A stretch of DNA of 64,000 nt from NCEH01 sp002257205. Lineage in GTDB: Bacteria; Pseudomonadota; Alphaproteobacteria; Rhizobiales; Xanthobacteraceae. Shown here one piece after another: positions 44,096 through 54,389 of this stretch (position 1 is the stretch's first letter; each line of letters opens with the position of its first letter). Both the position numbers and the translations under genes were made by a program. The stretch lies in assembly GCF_043195105.1 (NCBI RefSeq), contig NZ_JBAFWO010000001.1. One strand, 5' to 3'. The notes beneath the pieces were generated by a model that saw only the letters and a list, made by a program, of their open reading frames with translations, had not been told where the DNA came from and made no database searches.

Positions 44096-47000
44096 ATGGG
44101 TCGGACTGCGGATCCCTGGACCACAGCCTTGCCGAAGGGCGCGCATACGCGCGCGTCCCACGCGAACGCGCCTCACCTGCGCGCGCTGTTGAGTACGTGC
44201 GCGACCGGGGCACTGTGTCTCGCGCCGATGGCCATCTGCCTTGGCGTCTCGCTGCCTGGCCCTGCCTTCGCACAGACCACCACGCTGACCACCACCACGA
44301 CGGGCGTCGATCTCGCCCTTGATCCCGCCCAGAACACCAGCTTCCTCATCACGTATTCGACCAGCATCGGCAACACCTCGGGCATCGCCGTGCTGGGCAA
44401 TGCGACACATGTCTGGACGTTGGCCAACCAGGGGTCCGTCACCGGAAGCGGCGGGGCCGGCGTTTATTTCGCCAATGGAGGCAGCGTTACCAATACGGGC
44501 ACGGCCTCCTCGATCAGCGGGACCTATGGTATCGCCGTAAACAATGGTGATCTGATCATTGTCAACGACGGGGCGATACACGGAACCTCCACCGATGGCG
44601 TCTATGTGTCCTACGGCGCCGGCAGCGTCACCAACGCCGCGACCGGCGTCATATCGGGGACCTCTTCCGGCGTGAATTTCGCAGGAACCCTTGGGGGTAC
44701 TGCGACCGTGACCAATAGCGGTCACATCACCGGTGCCGGTGCCTGGGGCGTCAATCTCGACAAGGGCATTGTGACCAATAATGCTGGGGCGGTGATCTCC
44801 GGCGTCGGGGGCGTGCAGATCAATGGCTCGGTGACCAATAGCGGAGAGATCACCGGGACCGGCTCGGGAACGGGAAATTATGATAGCGCCGGCATCCGCG
44901 CGAACGACACCAGCACCATAACCAACAATGCCACCGGTACGATTACCGGCGGCTTCGTTGGCATTTTCCTGAATGCCGATGGTTCGATCGAGAACAGCGG
45001 GACCATCGGCGCGCGGGATGCTGATGGTCAGGGGATACGTGTAACTTCGTCCTTACAAATCCTCAACACGGGGACGATCTATTCCGGTGCGTCCGGCACC
45101 GGCATCGCCATGACCAACGGCGGGACGGTTCTCAATACCGTGCCCGCCGCGACGATCCTCGGCGGTGCATTCGGTGTCAGCATGACGGGGCAAAGCGGCT
45201 CCGTTAACAACAGTGGCAACATCACCAGCGCCTCCGGCGTCGGTGTGTCCCTGGCGGCGGGCGGCCGAGTGACCAACACCGGGACTGCCTCTTATATCTC
45301 CGGCGTGACCGGTGTGCGGATTTCCGGCGGTGTGGGAACCGTGGTGAATGACGGCGCCATAATCGGCACCGGCCTTTATCCGCAAGCGGCGGTGGTGCTT
45401 TCCAATGGCGGCGCCATCACCAATTCCTCTTCCGCCAGTCTGATCTCGGGCGCGCAGTTCGGCGTCATCAGCCGTGGGGCGGGCACCCTGCTGAACCGGG
45501 GCATGATCACCTCGACCTCCGGTGTCGGTGCCTGGTTCACCAGCGGCGGCGCGGTTGCAACCGTGACCAATTACGGCACGATCCTCGGTCCGACCAACCA
45601 AGGCCTCTATCTGCAAAGCGGCGGCACGCTCACCAATGCCACGGGCGGGACGATCAGCGGCCGCAACATCGGTGCTCATGTTCTGAACACATATGGCACT
45701 GGCACGACCATCATCAACGCCGGCACCATCATCGGCACCGATACCGCGACCGGCGTCGGGGTCGTGGTGAATATGATGGGCGTCACCAATACGCTGATCA
45801 ATAGCGGCACCATCATCGGAAATGGCGGCACCGCAGTGTGGTTCGACCGCACCAGCAACGATCTGGTGCGCCTCTTGCCAGGCGGCGTCTTCAGCGGTGT
45901 GGTGGATGCCGGTGCCGGCACCGACACGCTGGAATTCGGCGGCACCTCAGCTGCCAGCTTCACGGGGCTGGGCGGTTCGGGATTCATCAATTTCGAGCTG
46001 GCGAGCGTCGTCGCGGGCGCCAACTGGACCTTTACCGGCACAAATACGGTTGCCTCCACGCTGTCCATGACCAACAGCGGCACCATGACCATCGGCGCCG
46101 GCGGCACGTTCACCAATTCCGGCACCTTCATCAATGCGGGCACGTTGAACGCCACCGGCCAGCTGATCAACGGCGCCGTGATGAGCAATTCCGGCAGCAT
46201 CACGGGTGAAGTGACGCTGTCGGGCACCGGCGTGTTGACCAATCTCGCCGGAGGCGTGCTGACCGGCTCGACGACCGGCGTCGGCGTCCTGGCTTTGGCG
46301 GGCGCGACGGGTGAAGTTATCAACGCGGGCACGATCTCGGGCCGGATTGCGCTGTTCCTGCTGCAGGGCGGCACCGTCACCAACCAGGGCACGGCCGCGA
46401 AAATCCTGAGCGATTATACTCCCGTCGCCATCACGGGTGGCGCGGGAACGGTGACCAATGCCGGCACCATCAGCGGAGGTTCCGCTTACGGCGTCTATCT
46501 GGGCAATGGCGGGACCATCACCAATTCGGGTAGCGCATCGCTGATTTCCTCCAGCGGCAGCGGCATCACAATCGTTAGCGGCGCTGCCAGTGTGAGCAAC
46601 GCCGGACAGATCGTGGGCGGGACGACCGGCATCCAGTTTGCCGCGGGCACCTACAACAATACACTGACCAATAGCGGCACCATCTCCGGCATCACCAAGG
46701 CGGTTGCTTTCGGCGCCGGCGACGATCTGCTGACGCTCCAGGCCGGTGCCACCTTCATCGGCGCGGTGGATGGCGGGACCGGGACCAATACGCTTGCCTT
46801 CGACGGCACCGGCGGCAGCTTCACGGGCCTTGGCAGCGCCAGCTTCGTCAATTTCGGCCAGGTGGCGGTCAACAGCGGGGCGAGCTGGATTTTCACCGGC
46901 GCGAATACGATTGCGTCCGGCGTGTCCCTCACCAACAGCGGCACGCTGGCCAATAGCGGGACGCTCATCAACGCGGGCCTGCTGACGACCACGTCCGGGG

Positions 47001-50000
47001 TCCTCAACAATTCCGGCCTTTTGACCAATTCCGGAAGCGTCGCCGGCACGGTGACGTTGTCTGGCAGCGGCACCCTGGATAACCAATTGGGCGGCACGCT
47101 CACCGCCAGCGGCGATGGCGTGAGCGGGGCTGGCGCGGTCGCCGTCACCAATGCGGGAAGCATCTCGGCGGGTGGCACGGGCGTGAACCTGTCCGCCGGT
47201 GGGAGCGTCGCCAACACCGGCACGGCCTCCTCCATCGGCGGCTCGTATGGCATCGCCATCCGCAATGACAATGGAACGGTGACCAATTCCGGGACGATCA
47301 CCGGCACGTCCGGCGTCGGGGTTCTGATCGACGACGGCGCCGGAAGCGTGACCAATGCGGCCACCGGCACCATCACCGGCGCTGCGGGTGGCGTCAATTT
47401 CGCCTGGACCGAAGGTGCCCTCGCCACGGTGACCAATTATGGCCTGATCTCCAGCTCTGGCGGATACGGCGTCAATATCGACAACGGCACGGTGACCAAC
47501 CATGCCGGCGCGACCATTTCCGGCGCTTCCGGCATTCAGCTTGGAACCGGCACGATCACCAACGCCGGAACCATCACCGGCACGTCCGTGAACGGCATTC
47601 GCTCGAACGGCGGCGCCAACATCATCGACAATGCCGCCACCGGCACGATCTCGGGTGTCAGCTACGGCATCATGATGTTCGGCGGGACGCTGACCAATCT
47701 CGGCATCATCAGGGCCACCGGCCCCGGCGGCGTCGGCGTCTACAGCTTCAATACCGACACCGTGACCAATGTCGGCACCAGCGCGCGGATCGAAGGCACG
47801 CTGGCGGGTGTCCAATTGCGCAATGCCGGTTCGCTGCTGCGCAACGAGGGCACCATCATCGCCAGCGTCGGGGTCGGCGCGGACCAGACCACCAACGGCG
47901 ACATCATCAATTTCGGCACCCGTTCGCTCATCAGCGGGGCGCTGGCGGGGATTCTGATCTCCAACGGCACCACCACCAATGAGATGTCGGTGTCGATCTC
48001 CAACCAGGGCACCATCGAGGGGACCGGCGCCGCAGGCATCGGCATCAACACCCAGGATGGCCTCGGCACCATCACCAATTCCGGCAGCATCCTCGGGGCG
48101 GCGTTAGGGGTGGGCATTCGCCTGGATGCCGGCGGATCCGTCACCAATTTCGCGTCCGGCTTCATCTCCGGCGGTATGGCCGCAATCTCTGCCCAGGGCG
48201 CGGCCGGCACGGTGATCAATTACGGCTCCGTCACCAGCGACGACGGCATCGGCGTGGCGCTGATGGATGGCGGCAGCGTGAGCAATTACGGCTCCGGGTC
48301 CCGCATCTCCGGCGACGTTGCCGGCGTGTATGTTCAGTCCGCCGCCGGCACCGTCACCAACGAGGGTTCAATCTCCGGCGGATTGGGCGACGGCATCATG
48401 CTGCTGTTCGGCGGCACTGTCACCAATGCGCTCTCCGGCGTGATCGAGGGCGGCTGCAGCGGCATCACCGGGATCAACGGCGCGGTTGCCGTCAACAATT
48501 CCGGTATTGTTCGCGGCACCTGCGCCACCGCCGACGGCATCTATCTGGTGTCCGGCGGGGTAGTCACCAACAGCGGCACCTTTGCGTCCATCACCGGCGG
48601 CGAAATCGGCGTCCTGATGTCCCTCGCGCCGGGCGCGGTGAGCAATGAAGGCATTATTGCCGGCACCTATGATGGCGGCGGGGTTCTGCCGGCGGACGCG
48701 GAGATTCTCGGCGTGCTGCTGCGGGCCGGCGGCAGCGTCACCAACACCGGGTCCACAGCCCTGATTTCAGGCTATACGGGCCTTGCCATCGAAGACCTAT
48801 ATGACCTCGGCGTGCCTGGCACGGTGACCAATTCCGGCACCATCCTCGGCACCCGGATGAGCGGCGTGCGCCTGGATTCGGGCGGCACGGTCTCCAATAG
48901 CGGGACATTGGCCACCATTTCCGGCGTGCAATACGGCATCGAGATCGCCGGTGCCGCGGGCACCGTGACCAATTCCAGCACCATCACGGCAACCGGTACC
49001 GCCGGCATCGGCGTGAGGTTCGACCCCGGCACGTTCAGCAACACCTTGGCCAATTCCGGCACGATCATCGGCACCGGCGGCACGGCGGTGCGATTCGGCG
49101 CCGGCGACGACCTGCTGCAGATCCTGTCCGGTTCGCTCTTCACTGGCAGCGTCCAGGGCGGCGCGGGGACGGATACGGTCGAGATCGTGTCCGGGAGCGG
49201 GTCGGCCGGCGGCTTCGTTGATTTCGAGATCCTCCAGATCGACGCGGGCGCCAACTGGACGGTCACGGGAACCGAGACGTTCGCCACCATTACGAACTCC
49301 GGCACCCTCATCAATTCGGGCACCCTCAGCAATCTCAATACCATCGTCAATGACGGCACCGTGCTCAATAGCGGGACGGTGCTGAGCACCGTCACCCTGG
49401 CGGGCGCGGGTGTGCTGGCCAATGCCGCAGGCGCGTTGATCCAGGGAGCGAGCGACGGCGTGATGGGCACCGGCGGCGCGGCGCGCACGCTGACCAATGC
49501 CGGAACCATCATCGGCACCAGCGGCAGCGGCCTCTATCTGTCCGCCGGCGGCAGCATCACCAACCAGGGCAGCGCCTCCAGCATCCACGGCGGCATGCAC
49601 GGCATTCGCGTGGCCGGCGGCGGCGGCACAGTGAGCAATGACGGGCAGATTTCGGGCGGTGTGCGCGGCATCTCGCTGCTGGCCGGCGGCAGCATTACGA
49701 ACACCAATTCGGGGCTGATTTCCGGCACGCTCACCGGCGCCTATATTGCCGGCGGTCCGGCGAACGTGACCAATGCGGGCACCATTACCGGCGCCACCGG
49801 CCTTGCCTTCTCCGGCGCCTTCAATGCCACCGTGACCAACAGCGGCACGATTATCGGCACGGGCGGCACCGCGGTGCAGTTCGCCGGCGGCGACGACGTG
49901 CTGAACCTGCTTTTGGGCGCGGCCTTCTCAGGAGCGGTGGACGGCGGCGCGGGGACCAACACGCTGGCCTTCGTCTCCGGCACCGGGACGCTGAGCTTCA

Positions 50001-53000
50001 CCAATTTCCAGATCGTGACAGTGGACGCCGGGGCATCCTGGACCAACAACGACACCCATGCGCTCACCAGCCTGTCCAATAGCGGCACGCTGACCAACAC
50101 CGGCACCTTGCTCACCGCGTCCGGCACGTTTGCGAATTCCGGACGGCTGAACAATTCCGGCAGCATTTCCGGCACCGTGACCCTCGCCGGGGCCGGGGTC
50201 GTGGACAATCAGGCCGGCGGCAGGATCAGCGGCCTGATGGCGGCGATCAGCGGCAGCGGCGCAAGCGTCACCAACGCCGGCACCATTGTCGCGAGCGACA
50301 CGGCGGGTATCGGCATCCAGCTGACATCGGCGGCGAGCGTCAATAATTCCACCAGCGGCGCGCTGATCTCGGGCGGCACGACCGGCGTCTCGCTCGGCGG
50401 GCTTGGAGCGGTGCTCAATCTCGGCAGCATCGTCGGGGTGCTCGGCTATGGCGTGGCGCTGGCCCTTGGTGGCTCGGTCTCGAACAGCGGCACCATCAGC
50501 GGCGGGGCGGCGGGCATCGCGGTCACCGGCGGCACCGCGACCATCACCAATACCGGCACCATCCTGGGCACCGGCACGGCCGGCGTGGGCGTGCTGTTCA
50601 GCGGCAGCGGCTCAGGCACCATCGACAATTACGGGGTGATCTCCGGGGCCGGCGGCACCGCGGTCGCCTTCGCGGGCGGCACCAACCTCCTGATCCTGGA
50701 GGGCGGCAGCACGCTCGTCGGGACGGCGGACGGGCGCCTCGGCACCAACACGCTGATCGTGCGCGACAACGCGATGCTGAGCAGCGTCAACGCCCTCGGC
50801 TTCCAATATGTCGGCTTCATCGATGCCACGCAGGTGATCGACGCGGGCTCGACCATCACCAATCCCACGGTGATCGCCGGCACCCTGACAAATGAGGGCC
50901 TGCTGAACGGCGCGGTCAATGTCGCCCTCGGCGCGACGCTGATCACCAGCGGCGAGGTGTCGGTGGATGCCGCCTCCACCAACGCCGGGTCGATCTCCAA
51001 TTCCGGCACCTTCACTATTGGTGCCGCCTTGACCAATACCGGCACGCTCACCAGCAGCGGCACGCTGTCCAACGAGGGCAGCCTGGTCAATTCGGGCGTC
51101 TTGACCAATCTCGGGGATCTGCTGAACAGCGGACATCTCGCCAACGCGGCCGTGCTGTCGAACAGCGGCACCATCAGCGGCGCCGGAAGCCTCACCAATA
51201 GCGGCAGTTTCACCAACAGCGGCAGCGTCCTCGCCAGTGTGGCCCTCGGCGGCTCGGGTTCGGTGAACAACCAGGCCAGCGGACAGATCGTCGGTGCGCT
51301 CGCCGGCATTTCCGGCGGCAGCGGCGGCAATATCGTTACCAATGCCGGCACCATCCGCGCGACCGACAGCACCGGCACCGCAATCAGCCTGGCGGGCGGC
51401 ACCATTGCCAACACAGGTGCCACGTCCCTGATCCGTGGCGGCAAGGACGGTGTTGTTTTCTCCGGCGCCGGCACGCTGACAAATTCCGGCACCATCCAGG
51501 GCGTCGGCGGAACCGGCGTGTCTCTGGCGGCCGGCGGCCTTGTCACCAACAGCGGTCTCCTGAGTGGCTTTGAGGCCGGCATCGCGGTTACCGGCGGCAC
51601 CGCGCACATCACCAATACCGGCACCATCGAGGCCACCGGCGTGGTGGGCGTGGGGGTGCAATTCTCCGGCGGCGCCACCGGGACGATCGACAATTTCGGC
51701 ACCATCTCCGGCGCCGGCGGCACCGCGGTGGCGTTCGCGGGCGGCACCAACCTCCTGATCCTGGAGAGCGGCAGCCTGCTGATCGGCATCGCCGACGGCA
51801 CGCTCGGCGTGAATACGCTGGCGGTCCAAAGCGGTGCGCAATTGTCCGACGTTGAGGCCATCGGCTTCAGCGCCGTGGCGTTCCTCGACGCCGATCAGAC
51901 CCTGGATGCCACCACCACCATCACCAATGCGGTGATCATTTCCGGCACCTTGACCAGCCTGGGCACCCTGAACGGCAGGCTGCAGGTGGATGCCGGCGCG
52001 ACCCTCAACACGTCCGGCCTGGTCTCGGTGGATGCCGCCTCAACCATCGGCGGGCACGTGGCGAACAGCGGAAGCTTCGTCAATTCCGGCACGCTCACCA
52101 GCAGCGGATCGATCGGCAACAGCGGCACGCTGATCAACACGGGCGCGTTCATCAACAACGGCACGCTGGTGAATTCCGGCGGCATGGCCAATTTCGGCTC
52201 CATCACTGGCGCGGGCAGCTTCACCAATAGCGGCAGCTTCACCAATGGCGGGATGCTGGTCGGTCTCATCGACGGCGTGAGTGGCAGTGGCACCATCGCC
52301 AACAGCGGCACCATCATCGGTATCGCCGACACCGGCGTCGATCTCGGCCCCGGCGGCAGATTGACCAATACCGGCTTCATTGAGGGCGGCACCTATGGCG
52401 TCGTGGTGGGCACCGGCGGAACCGTGGTCAATTCCGGCACGATTCTGGATGATGCCATCGCCGGCCTCGCCCTCGGCAGCGCTGCGAGCCTGACCAATTC
52501 CGGCACGATCGGCGGCACGATCGGTCTGCTGTTCACCGGCACCGGGGCCAGCGTCACCAACAGCGGCACCATCACCGGTACTGGCGGCATTGCGGTGCAG
52601 TTCGGCAGCGGCGTGAACGACCTGACCCTGACCACCGGCTCGGTGCTGAACGGCGCCATTGACGGCGGCGCGGGCGCAGGGCGCATTGCCCTCGCCGGCA
52701 CCGGCTCCCTATCCAGCACCATCGCGAATTTCGGTGCCGGCAGCGCGCTCACCATCGCCAGCGGCGCGTCCTGGACCGCCTCGGGCAATTGGAGCATCGG
52801 CGCGGTGACCAATTCCGGCACGTTGCAGCCGGGCGGCGCGGGCGGCACGCTGCAACTCAACGGAACGTTCGTGCAGACCGCCGGCGGGAACTTGCAGGTG
52901 GCGGTCAACCCCGCCGGCCAAAGCTCACGCCTGTTGGTGACGGGCGCGGCGACGCTGGGCGGAACGCTCTCGGTGCTGGCGGCCACGGGGTCCTATCAAC

Positions 53001-54331
53001 CCTCCACCAGCTATTCGATCCTGACCAGCACGACCCTGAGCGGGCAGTTCGACAGCGTGACCACCGATCTCGCCTTCCTCATCCCGCAAGTCAACTACGG
53101 GCCAACGGCGGTCACGCTGACGCTCTCGACCGGCGCGCAGCCGGTGCGCTTCTCCAGCGTGGCGATGACGCGGAACCAGTTCAACACCGCCAATGCCGTG
53201 GAGGCCGGGGGATCGGGCTCGGCGCTTTATCAGGCGGTGGTGGGGCAGAGCGTCGCCGGCGCCCGCACCGCCTTCACCCTGCTGTCGGGCGAGGCCTATG
53301 CGAGCGTCAGCTCAGCGCTGCTGGACGATGCCCGGGTGGTGCCACAAACCCTGCTCAACCGGCTGCGGCAGGACGCCTATAAGGATGCGGGCGGCGCGAT
53401 GGCGGCGTTGGGTGCGGGCGGCCCGGTCACCGCCAGCTCCGGCTCAAACGTCACGCGCGGCACGGCTTCGAACCCGGCAACCACGGCCGATGCAGGCGCC
53501 TCGCGTCTCATGGCCTGGGGCGAAGCGTTCGGCGGCTGGGGCGACATCAACGGCAACGGCAATGCGGCGGCTGTCAGCCATGATCGCTCGGGCTTCCTCA
53601 CCGGCCTCGATGCGCGCGTCGGCGAGGACTGGCGGGTTGGCCTCGGCGGCGGCTATGCCACCACGGATATCTCCATTCCCGACCGTGCCAGTTCGGCGCA
53701 GGTCGGCACCTACAGCCTCGGCCTTTATGCCGGCCGGGCCTTCGGGCAGCTCAATGTGCGGTTCGGCGGCGCTTATAATTGGAGCGACGTGGACATGGAC
53801 CGGCAGGTGCTGTTCCCCGGCTTCAGCAACACGCTCAGTTCTAGCTATAGCGCTCAGACCGCGCAGATGTTCGGCGAATTGGGCTATGGCTTCAGCTGGA
53901 ACGCCTTCGCGCTGGAGCCGTTTGCCGGCCTCTCCTATGTGCATCTGAATACCGGGAGCGCGAACGAGATCGGCGGCGCGGCGGCGCTCAGGCTGAATAG
54001 CGCCTCCGCCGACCTGACCTATTCGACGCTCGGACTGCGGATCGGCACCACATGGGCGCTCGACAACGGCATCATCTTGGTGCCGCGCATGATGCTCGCC
54101 TGGCAGCACGCCTATGGCGATCTCGACCCGGCGGCAAATCTCGCCTTCAGCACCACCGGAATTGATTTCAGCGTGACCGGAGCGGCGTTGGCGCGCGATG
54201 CGGCGCTGGTGGAGCTTGGCGCCGATTGGAAGCTCAGCGACAGCGTGAAGCTGGGAGTCTCATACCGTGGCACCGTGTCCAACGTGGTGCAGGACAATGC
54301 GGTGACGGGCGTGTTCTCCTGGTCGTTCTGA
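44096..54331 (+). CDS. Giant type V autotransporter adhesin-like protein
   Basis: A 3411-residue secreted protein. The extended N-terminus (first 33 residues, basic/polar) precedes a signal-like helix, CATGALCLAPMAICLG, and a cleavage-type PAFA-Q near residue 60. ATG 44096 follows GGGGAACGC; a GTG at 44048 is the alternative. Residues about 70-2930 are a repetitive beta-helix passenger built of VTNSGTI/ITGTGG-like units, with seven recurrences of a GGTAV-F-GG-D-LL module. Residues about 2950-3130 are transitional, and the last 280 or so form the autotransporter beta-barrel (WGEAFGGWGDINGNGNAAAV, ending GVFSWSF with terminal Phe). Very few cysteines. It should be exported through Sec, inserted by Bam, and exposed on the surface for adhesion or biofilm. 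The TPR-enzyme genes that follow on the same strand may modify it. Confidence 0.9.
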   Translation: MGRTADPWTTALPKGAHTRASHANAPHLRALLSTCATGALCLAPMAICLGVSLPGPAFAQTTTLTTTTTGVDLALDPAQNTSFLITYSTSIGNTSGIAVLGNATHVWTLANQGSVTGSGGAGVYFANGGSVTNTGTASSISGTYGIAVNNGDLIIVNDGAIHGTSTDGVYVSYGAGSVTNAATGVISGTSSGVNFAGTLGGTATVTNSGHITGAGAWGVNLDKGIVTNNAGAVISGVGGVQINGSVTNSGEITGTGSGTGNYDSAGIRANDTSTITNNATGTITGGFVGIFLNADGSIENSGTIGARDADGQGIRVTSSLQILNTGTIYSGASGTGIAMTNGGTVLNTVPAATILGGAFGVSMTGQSGSVNNSGNITSASGVGVSLAAGGRVTNTGTASYISGVTGVRISGGVGTVVNDGAIIGTGLYPQAAVVLSNGGAITNSSSASLISGAQFGVISRGAGTLLNRGMITSTSGVGAWFTSGGAVATVTNYGTILGPTNQGLYLQSGGTLTNATGGTISGRNIGAHVLNTYGTGTTIINAGTIIGTDTATGVGVVVNMMGVTNTLINSGTIIGNGGTAVWFDRTSNDLVRLLPGGVFSGVVDAGAGTDTLEFGGTSAASFTGLGGSGFINFELASVVAGANWTFTGTNTVASTLSMTNSGTMTIGAGGTFTNSGTFINAGTLNATGQLINGAVMSNSGSITGEVTLSGTGVLTNLAGGVLTGSTTGVGVLALAGATGEVINAGTISGRIALFLLQGGTVTNQGTAAKILSDYTPVAITGGAGTVTNAGTISGGSAYGVYLGNGGTITNSGSASLISSSGSGITIVSGAASVSNAGQIVGGTTGIQFAAGTYNNTLTNSGTISGITKAVAFGAGDDLLTLQAGATFIGAVDGGTGTNTLAFDGTGGSFTGLGSASFVNFGQVAVNSGASWIFTGANTIASGVSLTNSGTLANSGTLINAGLLTTTSGVLNNSGLLTNSGSVAGTVTLSGSGTLDNQLGGTLTASGDGVSGAGAVAVTNAGSISAGGTGVNLSAGGSVANTGTASSIGGSYGIAIRNDNGTVTNSGTITGTSGVGVLIDDGAGSVTNAATGTITGAAGGVNFAWTEGALATVTNYGLISSSGGYGVNIDNGTVTNHAGATISGASGIQLGTGTITNAGTITGTSVNGIRSNGGANIIDNAATGTISGVSYGIMMFGGTLTNLGIIRATGPGGVGVYSFNTDTVTNVGTSARIEGTLAGVQLRNAGSLLRNEGTIIASVGVGADQTTNGDIINFGTRSLISGALAGILISNGTTTNEMSVSISNQGTIEGTGAAGIGINTQDGLGTITNSGSILGAALGVGIRLDAGGSVTNFASGFISGGMAAISAQGAAGTVINYGSVTSDDGIGVALMDGGSVSNYGSGSRISGDVAGVYVQSAAGTVTNEGSISGGLGDGIMLLFGGTVTNALSGVIEGGCSGITGINGAVAVNNSGIVRGTCATADGIYLVSGGVVTNSGTFASITGGEIGVLMSLAPGAVSNEGIIAGTYDGGGVLPADAEILGVLLRAGGSVTNTGSTALISGYTGLAIEDLYDLGVPGTVTNSGTILGTRMSGVRLDSGGTVSNSGTLATISGVQYGIEIAGAAGTVTNSSTITATGTAGIGVRFDPGTFSNTLANSGTIIGTGGTAVRFGAGDDLLQILSGSLFTGSVQGGAGTDTVEIVSGSGSAGGFVDFEILQIDAGANWTVTGTETFATITNSGTLINSGTLSNLNTIVNDGTVLNSGTVLSTVTLAGAGVLANAAGALIQGASDGVMGTGGAARTLTNAGTIIGTSGSGLYLSAGGSITNQGSASSIHGGMHGIRVAGGGGTVSNDGQISGGVRGISLLAGGSITNTNSGLISGTLTGAYIAGGPANVTNAGTITGATGLAFSGAFNATVTNSGTIIGTGGTAVQFAGGDDVLNLLLGAAFSGAVDGGAGTNTLAFVSGTGTLSFTNFQIVTVDAGASWTNNDTHALTSLSNSGTLTNTGTLLTASGTFANSGRLNNSGSISGTVTLAGAGVVDNQAGGRISGLMAAISGSGASVTNAGTIVASDTAGIGIQLTSAASVNNSTSGALISGGTTGVSLGGLGAVLNLGSIVGVLGYGVALALGGSVSNSGTISGGAAGIAVTGGTATITNTGTILGTGTAGVGVLFSGSGSGTIDNYGVISGAGGTAVAFAGGTNLLILEGGSTLVGTADGRLGTNTLIVRDNAMLSSVNALGFQYVGFIDATQVIDAGSTITNPTVIAGTLTNEGLLNGAVNVALGATLITSGEVSVDAASTNAGSISNSGTFTIGAALTNTGTLTSSGTLSNEGSLVNSGVLTNLGDLLNSGHLANAAVLSNSGTISGAGSLTNSGSFTNSGSVLASVALGGSGSVNNQASGQIVGALAGISGGSGGNIVTNAGTIRATDSTGTAISLAGGTIANTGATSLIRGGKDGVVFSGAGTLTNSGTIQGVGGTGVSLAAGGLVTNSGLLSGFEAGIAVTGGTAHITNTGTIEATGVVGVGVQFSGGATGTIDNFGTISGAGGTAVAFAGGTNLLILESGSLLIGIADGTLGVNTLAVQSGAQLSDVEAIGFSAVAFLDADQTLDATTTITNAVIISGTLTSLGTLNGRLQVDAGATLNTSGLVSVDAASTIGGHVANSGSFVNSGTLTSSGSIGNSGTLINTGAFINNGTLVNSGGMANFGSITGAGSFTNSGSFTNGGMLVGLIDGVSGSGTIANSGTIIGIADTGVDLGPGGRLTNTGFIEGGTYGVVVGTGGTVVNSGTILDDAIAGLALGSAASLTNSGTIGGTIGLLFTGTGASVTNSGTITGTGGIAVQFGSGVNDLTLTTGSVLNGAIDGGAGAGRIALAGTGSLSSTIANFGAGSALTIASGASWTASGNWSIGAVTNSGTLQPGGAGGTLQLNGTFVQTAGGNLQVAVNPAGQSSRLLVTGAATLGGTLSVLAATGSYQPSTSYSILTSTTLSGQFDSVTTDLAFLIPQVNYGPTAVTLTLSTGAQPVRFSSVAMTRNQFNTANAVEAGGSGSALYQAVVGQSVAGARTAFTLLSGEAYASVSSALLDDARVVPQTLLNRLRQDAYKDAGGAMAALGAGGPVTASSGSNVTRGTASNPATTADAGASRLMAWGEAFGGWGDINGNGNAAAVSHDRSGFLTGLDARVGEDWRVGLGGGYATTDISIPDRASSAQVGTYSLGLYAGRAFGQLNVRFGGAYNWSDVDMDRQVLFPGFSNTLSSSYSAQTAQMFGELGYGFSWNAFALEPFAGLSYVHLNTGSANEIGGAAALRLNSASADLTYSTLGLRIGTTWALDNGIILVPRMMLAWQHAYGDLDPAANLAFSTTGIDFSVTGAALARDAALVELGADWKLSDSVKLGVSYRGTVSNVVQDNAVTGVFSWSF

Positions 54332-54389
54332 AAAGGACGCGCGCCGCCAGCGGCGTTGACACCCCGCCAGGATTCAGGACATTCGGCCC

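Noticed and set aside
45053..51861. Long open frames on the minus strand across the autotransporter gene (such as 50612-51841)
   Set aside because: They arise from the repetitive codon pattern of the plus-strand passenger; they lack ribosome sites and any family resemblance, and overlap one another in different frames.
44096..53100. CRISPR-like array suggested by the dense repeats
   Set aside because: Units are codon-level repeats in one open frame of unequal length and no constant spacer length; they encode the passenger beta-helix.
54332..54389. Possible terminator CGCCGC-CA-GCGGCG between autotransporter and sulfotransferase
   Set aside because: Two-base loop and no T-run; not a credible intrinsic terminator, so co-transcription stays plausible.
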